Source of the DNA: UBA7672 sp038326205
GTDB taxonomy: Bacteria > Pseudomonadota > Alphaproteobacteria > Caulobacterales > Hyphomonadaceae
Length of the DNA stretch: 8,422 bases
Reading direction: 5' to 3'
Assembly: GCA_038326205.1 (NCBI GenBank)
Contig: JBBQJV010000112.1
Location: 1 to 8,422, forward strand
Shown here: one piece after another, positions 5,796-8,422 of the stretch
Layout: each line of letters starts with the position of its first letter
Position numbering within the stretch: the first letter of the stretch is position 1
The notes under the pieces: model-generated
Database searches by the model: none
Told to the model about the DNA's origin: nothing
The model's input: the letters and a program-made list of their open reading frames with translations, nothing else
Made by a program: the position numbers and the translations under genes

Positions 5796-7515
5796 CGAGA
5801 AGTCGCAGCGCCGGCTATCGCTTCGGGTCCTCCTTCTTCTGATCTTCGCCGCCGCTCTGTCGCCGGTGTTGGTTATCGGGGGCATCCGGTGGTCGAGCGA
5901 TATCGAGCGCGAGGCTCAATACCGCCGCGAGACGATGACGCTTGTCGCGCGCGTCGCCGCCAGTCGTGCTGAAAACGCGCTTGCCTCGGCGCCGGGTCTG
6001 CTTGCGCTGATCGACACGGCCATTCGTGGCGATCCCTGTAGCGCCAATCTCTCCGAAATCATCGACACGCTCCCTGATTTCTCAGCAGTCTCCTTGATTG
6101 ACGAGAATGGCCGTGTGGTCTGCTCAAGCACCGAGGCTGCCAAGGGGCTCAGCTTCGAGGCCTTCCCGTGGTTTGCGGAGCTCCGCGACACAGGCGTTTC
6201 TTCTGTTCAATCGACGACCCTCATCAGCCGCATCTCGGGGCAGCCGACGATTGCGTCGGCGCGCCGCATCGACAAGTCAGACGGAAGTTTCGGCGGCGCT
6301 TGGGTCATGGGTTCACCGATCACCACGCTCGTCGCGCATCTCGAGCACCCGAATCTGCCGACGGCGTACGAGGTGGCTCTGCTGGATATCTCGGGTCAGG
6401 TCTTCGGCAGCGTCAACTGGGACGCTTTGGACGGCAAGGTTTTGTCTGGCCTGAAGCCGGGCAAGCCGGGCTTCTTCCAGCTGACAACTAACAGTCAGCA
6501 GCGTCGCGAGGCGGCCATCGTGCCTCTGGCTAAAAACCAATTTTACGCGATGGTGTCCGCTCCTACGCCGCCGCCCATTGCGCTTGAGAACATCAACGCG
6601 TTCGGAAGCTTCGCGCTTCCCTTGCTGGCATGGCTGTTGGCGTTGATCACGGCATGGCTGGCGATGGATCGGCTGGTGCTGCGTTGGCTGGATTACCTGC
6701 GCCGCATTGCAGCGCTCTATGCGAGCGGCAAGCTGTCGATTCAGCCTCTGCGCGCCAGGAGCCAGGCCCCCGTCGAAATCAACGTTCTCGCGGACACGAT
6801 GGAGGAGATGGCCGTCCGCATTCGCGATCGCACCACACACATGGAAGAGGCGCTGGCCGCTCGCGACGCTGCCATGAAGGAAATCCATCATCGCGTGAAG
6901 AACAACCTGCAGATCATCAACAGCCTGCTGAGCCTGCAGGGCCGCAAGCTGAAGGACCGCGCCGCCGCCGCCGCGCTGGACGACGCCCGTGCGCGCATCA
7001 ACGCGCTCTCGCTGATTCACAGCTCCCTCTACGAGCACCACCACATCAACATGGTGGACACACGCAGCTTCTTCACCGAGCTGGCCGCGAATCTGGGCCA
7101 GGCGCTCGGCGCGGAGGATCTTGGCATCGGCATGCACGCCAAAATCGACGACGACGTGATCGACGCAGACCTCGCTGTCCCCCTCGCACTATTTACCGCA
7201 GAAGCGGTCACAAATGCCGTAAAATACGGTTTCGTCGATCAGCACGCCGTTGCCGGTCACGGCCGCATCGATATTATTTACAAGCATGGCGACGAGGGAT
7301 CGGTCCTGTCAATTCAGGACAACGGAATGGGTGATCGGTCACTGGATCAAGGAACAGGGATTGGCGCCACCCTGATGTCCGCGTTTGCGCGTCAGGTGCG
7401 AGGCACTTTGGAAGAGGGCACACCCACAGAAGGCGGCAGGTTTGTGCGGATAAGAATTCCGCGGCGGACAGTCACCCGGATAAGTCAGACCGGGCCGGAT
7501 GCCGTTCAGTATTAA
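5785..7515 (+). CDS. Membrane sensor histidine kinase, HisKA_2 type (PhyK/PhyP-like)
   Basis: This 576-residue kinase probably acts on PhyR. One membrane helix (about 13-34) is followed by a periplasmic sensor of about 235 residues that looks like a Cache-type fold (FSAVSLIDENGRVVCSS, then WFAELRDTG). A second helix (about 273-297) follows. A HAMP-like linker with a coiled coil leads to the HisKA_2 box EIHHRVKNNLQIINSLLSLQ with phosphoacceptor His369. The ATPase domain has an N-box (EAVTNAVKYGF, Asn477), DNGMGD (Asp512) and GTGIG (about 523). HisKA_2 kinases are the group that pairs with PhyR in studied species. The first in-frame ATG would remove helix 1. The GTG at 5785 is the best start and overlaps the ecfG stop, suggesting translational coupling. 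A TTG at 5758 is an alternative. The two cysteines in the sensor (DPCSANL, VVCSS) could be redox-sensitive, but this is speculation. The last codons run into a tandem repeat. Confidence 0.92.
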   Translation: MTTDEKSQRRLSLRVLLLLIFAAALSPVLVIGGIRWSSDIEREAQYRRETMTLVARVAASRAENALASAPGLLALIDTAIRGDPCSANLSEIIDTLPDFSAVSLIDENGRVVCSSTEAAKGLSFEAFPWFAELRDTGVSSVQSTTLISRISGQPTIASARRIDKSDGSFGGAWVMGSPITTLVAHLEHPNLPTAYEVALLDISGQVFGSVNWDALDGKVLSGLKPGKPGFFQLTTNSQQRREAAIVPLAKNQFYAMVSAPTPPPIALENINAFGSFALPLLAWLLALITAWLAMDRLVLRWLDYLRRIAALYASGKLSIQPLRARSQAPVEINVLADTMEEMAVRIRDRTTHMEEALAARDAAMKEIHHRVKNNLQIINSLLSLQGRKLKDRAAAAALDDARARINALSLIHSSLYEHHHINMVDTRSFFTELAANLGQALGAEDLGIGMHAKIDDDVIDADLAVPLALFTAEAVTNAVKYGFVDQHAVAGHGRIDIIYKHGDEGSVLSIQDNGMGDRSLDQGTGIGATLMSAFARQVRGTLEEGTPTEGGRFVRIRIPRRTVTRISQTGPDAVQY

Positions 7516-7540
7516 CTTCAGTATTAACTTCAGTATTAAC
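7505..7540. repeat. 12-bp tandem repeat, three perfect copies
   Basis: The unit TTCAGTATTAAC occurs at 7505-7516, 7517-7528 and 7529-7540 without change. The first copy supplies the final Gln-Tyr codons and the TAA stop of the kinase gene. It is AT-rich in a GC-rich region. Confidence 0.9.
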
Positions 7541-7578
7541 GTAGGCAATTTTGCCGTAGGATCGATCTGATGGCTGCC

Positions 7579-7749
7579 TCAGCCAGTACCGAGGGCAAGT
7601 ACTGCTGACAGCGCAAGGCCGGCAGCGACAGCCAGGCAGGCCAGCAGCGCAAACAACGTGTCCTTGCGATTAACTTCCCGATCAAGCTCCTCCACGATCC
7701 TGCGCTCATCAAATTCGGAGATCGCATCCGAGATTTCGCGATTGGCCAT
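7579..7749 (-). CDS. Small stress-associated membrane protein (56 aa), unrecognised
   Basis: I do not recognise a family. MANREISDAISEFDERRIVEELDREVNRKD (1-30) is a charged, probably helical cytoplasmic part. TLFALLACLAVAAGLALSAVLAL (31-53) is one membrane segment, and the chain ends GTG. The frame is open upstream to 8199, but that part is the shadow of the lipoprotein gene. The ATG at 7749 follows an EcfG-type promoter at the right distance (38 bp). No clear Shine-Dalgarno is seen. It is convergent with the kinase gene, with only the 12-bp repeat and about 40 bp between them. The promoter is the best evidence that this short frame is a real gene. Confidence 0.65.
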   Translation of the reverse strand: MANREISDAISEFDERRIVEELDREVNRKDTLFALLACLAVAAGLALSAVLALGTG

Positions 7750-7786
7750 TTTGGTTTCCGACTCTTCTGAGTTGTTGCAACAAGTC

Positions 7787-7812
7787 AACGCCGGAGACCG
7801 CCTTACGGTTCC
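7787..7812 (-). promoter_or_regulatory. EcfG-type promoter for the 56-aa membrane protein
   Basis: On the minus strand GGAAC (7812-7808), 17 bases, CGTT (7790-7787), then GA. The base after GGAAC is C. It lies between the hairpin that ends the lipoprotein transcript and the small gene's ATG, so the small gene has its own promoter. Confidence 0.8.
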
Positions 7813-7826
7813 TCCACACACGCAGA

Positions 7827-7852
7827 GGGGGCGCTGCTTTCGCAACGCCCCC
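7827..7852 (-). terminator. Hairpin terminator of the glycine-zipper lipoprotein gene
   Basis: GGGGGCG (7827-7833) pairs with CGCCCCC (7846-7852). After one mismatch, three more pairs close a GAAA tetraloop on the minus strand. The hairpin lies 27 bp after the lipoprotein stop. No T-run follows, but the stem is very stable. Confidence 0.6.
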
Positions 7853-7879
7853 TTCGGTAAGATACGTGTGAGGCCAGCC

Positions 7880-8230
7880 TCAGCCGCGATAGTCGCCATT
7901 CGACCAGTAAGTCCGACCGCTGTTGCGATCGACGTAATAGTACCGGCGAGCATAGCTGTCATAGACCAGCGGCTCGCCACGCGGCCCGGTCTGCGGCGTA
8001 TCGCGATCCTTCTGCGAACCCACGACGCCGCCAGCAATCGCGCCGGTCGCCGCGCCGATTGCCGCGCCCTGACCGGCATCGCCGGAACCCGTGTTATTGC
8101 CGATAATGGCTCCGGCCACGCCGCCGAGCAAAGCGCCGCTAACTGCGCCACGTTCTGTGTTGCCCGTAGACGTACAAGCTGTGGCGGCGAGTGCGGCAAG
8201 CGCCCCGGCAGCGATGATAAGCGTCTTCAT
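7880..8230 (-). CDS. Glycine-zipper outer-membrane lipoprotein
   Basis: The 116-residue precursor has a lipoprotein signal, MKTLIIAAGALAALAATA, with Cys19 as the likely lipidated residue (ATAC, a slightly atypical lipobox). Residues about 28-72 are a glycine zipper, GAVSGALLGGVAGAIIG and GAAIGAATGAIAGGVVG: two glycine-spaced helices joined by a Gly/Asp/Asn loop. This pattern occurs in the 17-kDa surface antigen and YMGG-type families. The tail is rich in Tyr, Arg and Asp (YDSYARRYYYVDRNSGRTYW). These proteins are envelope components, often stress-induced, whose precise job is unknown. AGGAG precedes the ATG with good spacing. An EcfG-type promoter with 17-base spacing ends 24 bp before the start, and a hairpin follows the stop. 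An IS630-type element is inserted just upstream of the promoter. Confidence 0.88.
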   Translation of the reverse strand: MKTLIIAAGALAALAATACTSTGNTERGAVSGALLGGVAGAIIGNNTGSGDAGQGAAIGAATGAIAGGVVGSQKDRDTPQTGPRGEPLVYDSYARRYYYVDRNSGRTYWSNGDYRG

Positions 8231-8254
8231 GGGTATCTCCTTATGCGGTCATGG

Positions 8255-8280
8255 AACGTGCCGGGTCGCCCCCGGGTTCC
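8255..8280 (-). promoter_or_regulatory. EcfG-type promoter for the glycine-zipper lipoprotein
   Basis: On the minus strand GGAAC (8280-8276), 17 bases, CGTT (8258-8255). The base after GGAAC is C. The distance to the ATG is short (24 bp), which still leaves room for the AGGAG ribosome site. The IS630 end begins only 5 bp upstream of the -35. Confidence 0.78.
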
Positions 8281-8283
8281 TCC

Positions 8284-8422
8284 TAGAGCAGATTCCGCTC
8301 AAGTTGCACCATAGCCGGCATGGCGGAAGTACGCGCGTGCCTCGTTTGGGCTGATGGTTGGGGCGAACCTTCCGATGCTCCGTCGCAGGCCCTCGATGGA
8401 TCGTTGTGCCAGTTTGCGCAGC
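8284..8422 (-). mobile_element. IS630-family element, one end (runs off window)
   Basis: The terminus begins after a TA at 8284-8285, the target dinucleotide duplicated by IS630/Tc1-type elements. It is followed by GAGCAGATTCCGCTCAAG, an arrangement typical of the inverted-repeat ends of this group. The transposase stop lies inside the terminal sequence. The other end and the second TA are outside the window, so the boundary is inferred. Confidence 0.75.
8299..8422 (-). CDS. IS630-family transposase, C-terminal end (partial)
   Basis: Only the last 40 residues are present: LRKLAQRSIEGLRRSIGRF, then APTISPNEARAYFRHAGY, ending GAT. The pattern 'R.A.RS.E.L...IG.....SP.EA..YF.HAGY' is the conserved end of IS630-family DDE transposases, after the catalytic Glu. 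The gene enters from the right edge. Its stop lies about 14 bp inside the element, as usual for these compact insertion sequences. Whether the upstream part is intact cannot be seen. Confidence 0.8.
   Translation of the reverse strand, partial: LRKLAQRSIEGLRRSIGRFAPTISPNEARAYFRHAGYGAT

Noticed and set aside
6313..7137. Minus-strand frame of 274 residues inside the kinase gene
   Set aside because: It is composed of His/Gln/Arg-rich sequence typical of antisense frames; the plus strand has a complete kinase.
7351..7375. GGAAC inside the kinase gene as an EcfG promoter
   Set aside because: No CGTT at the needed spacing; it is part of the GTGIG codons.
7545..7556. GGCAATTTTGCC as a terminator between the convergent kinase and small genes
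   Set aside because: The stem is 5 bp with a 2-base loop, too small to fold as a terminator.
1007..8422. CRISPR array or other spaced repeat array
   Set aside because: Only the 12-bp tandem triplet and the integrase start repeats were found; neither has spacer structure.

Overview
The window looks like GC-rich alphaproteobacterial chromosome. The clearest sign is the general stress response (GSR) core: phyR, nepR, an EcfG-type sigma factor and a HisKA_2-type histidine kinase (about 3920-7515). PhyR/NepR/EcfG is a partner-switching system known only from Alphaproteobacteria. I cannot place the genus from sequence alone.

Layout. (1) 1-935: a small minus-strand pair, an uncharacterised 55-residue protein and a thermonuclease-like gene broken by a one-base frameshift. 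(2) 936-2541: an integration scar. It holds the 3' part of a tRNA-Ser(GCT) gene, a tyrosine integrase with a complete catalytic set ending 3 bp after it, a 21-bp-spaced repeat over the integrase start, and an intact tRNA-Ile2(CAT). (3) 2700-3790: a DUF1328 membrane peptide gene and an entericidin-like lipoprotein gene, divergently transcribed, then a secreted OmpA-like protein. (4) 3924-7515: phyR on the minus strand, divergent from nepR-ecfG-kinase on the plus strand. (5) 7516-8280: a 12-bp triplicate repeat, a 56-residue membrane protein gene and a glycine-zipper lipoprotein gene, both minus strand. (6) 8284-8422: the end of an IS630-family element that runs off the window.

How the genes fit together. 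In the known pathway, stress sensed by a kinase leads to phosphorylation of PhyR. PhyR then binds the anti-sigma factor NepR and releases EcfG, which transcribes from promoters of the form GGAAC-N16/17-CGTT. I find six exact matches to that form here. All six lie in intergenic DNA, 25-50 bp before a plausible start codon and in the right orientation. They precede phyR, nepR, DUF1328, the entericidin gene, the 56-residue membrane protein and the glycine-zipper lipoprotein. Four of them form two back-to-back divergent pairs. The window therefore appears to hold the regulator, its feedback loop and a local set of small envelope-protein targets. The promoter calls are motif matches read by eye and are not experimentally shown.
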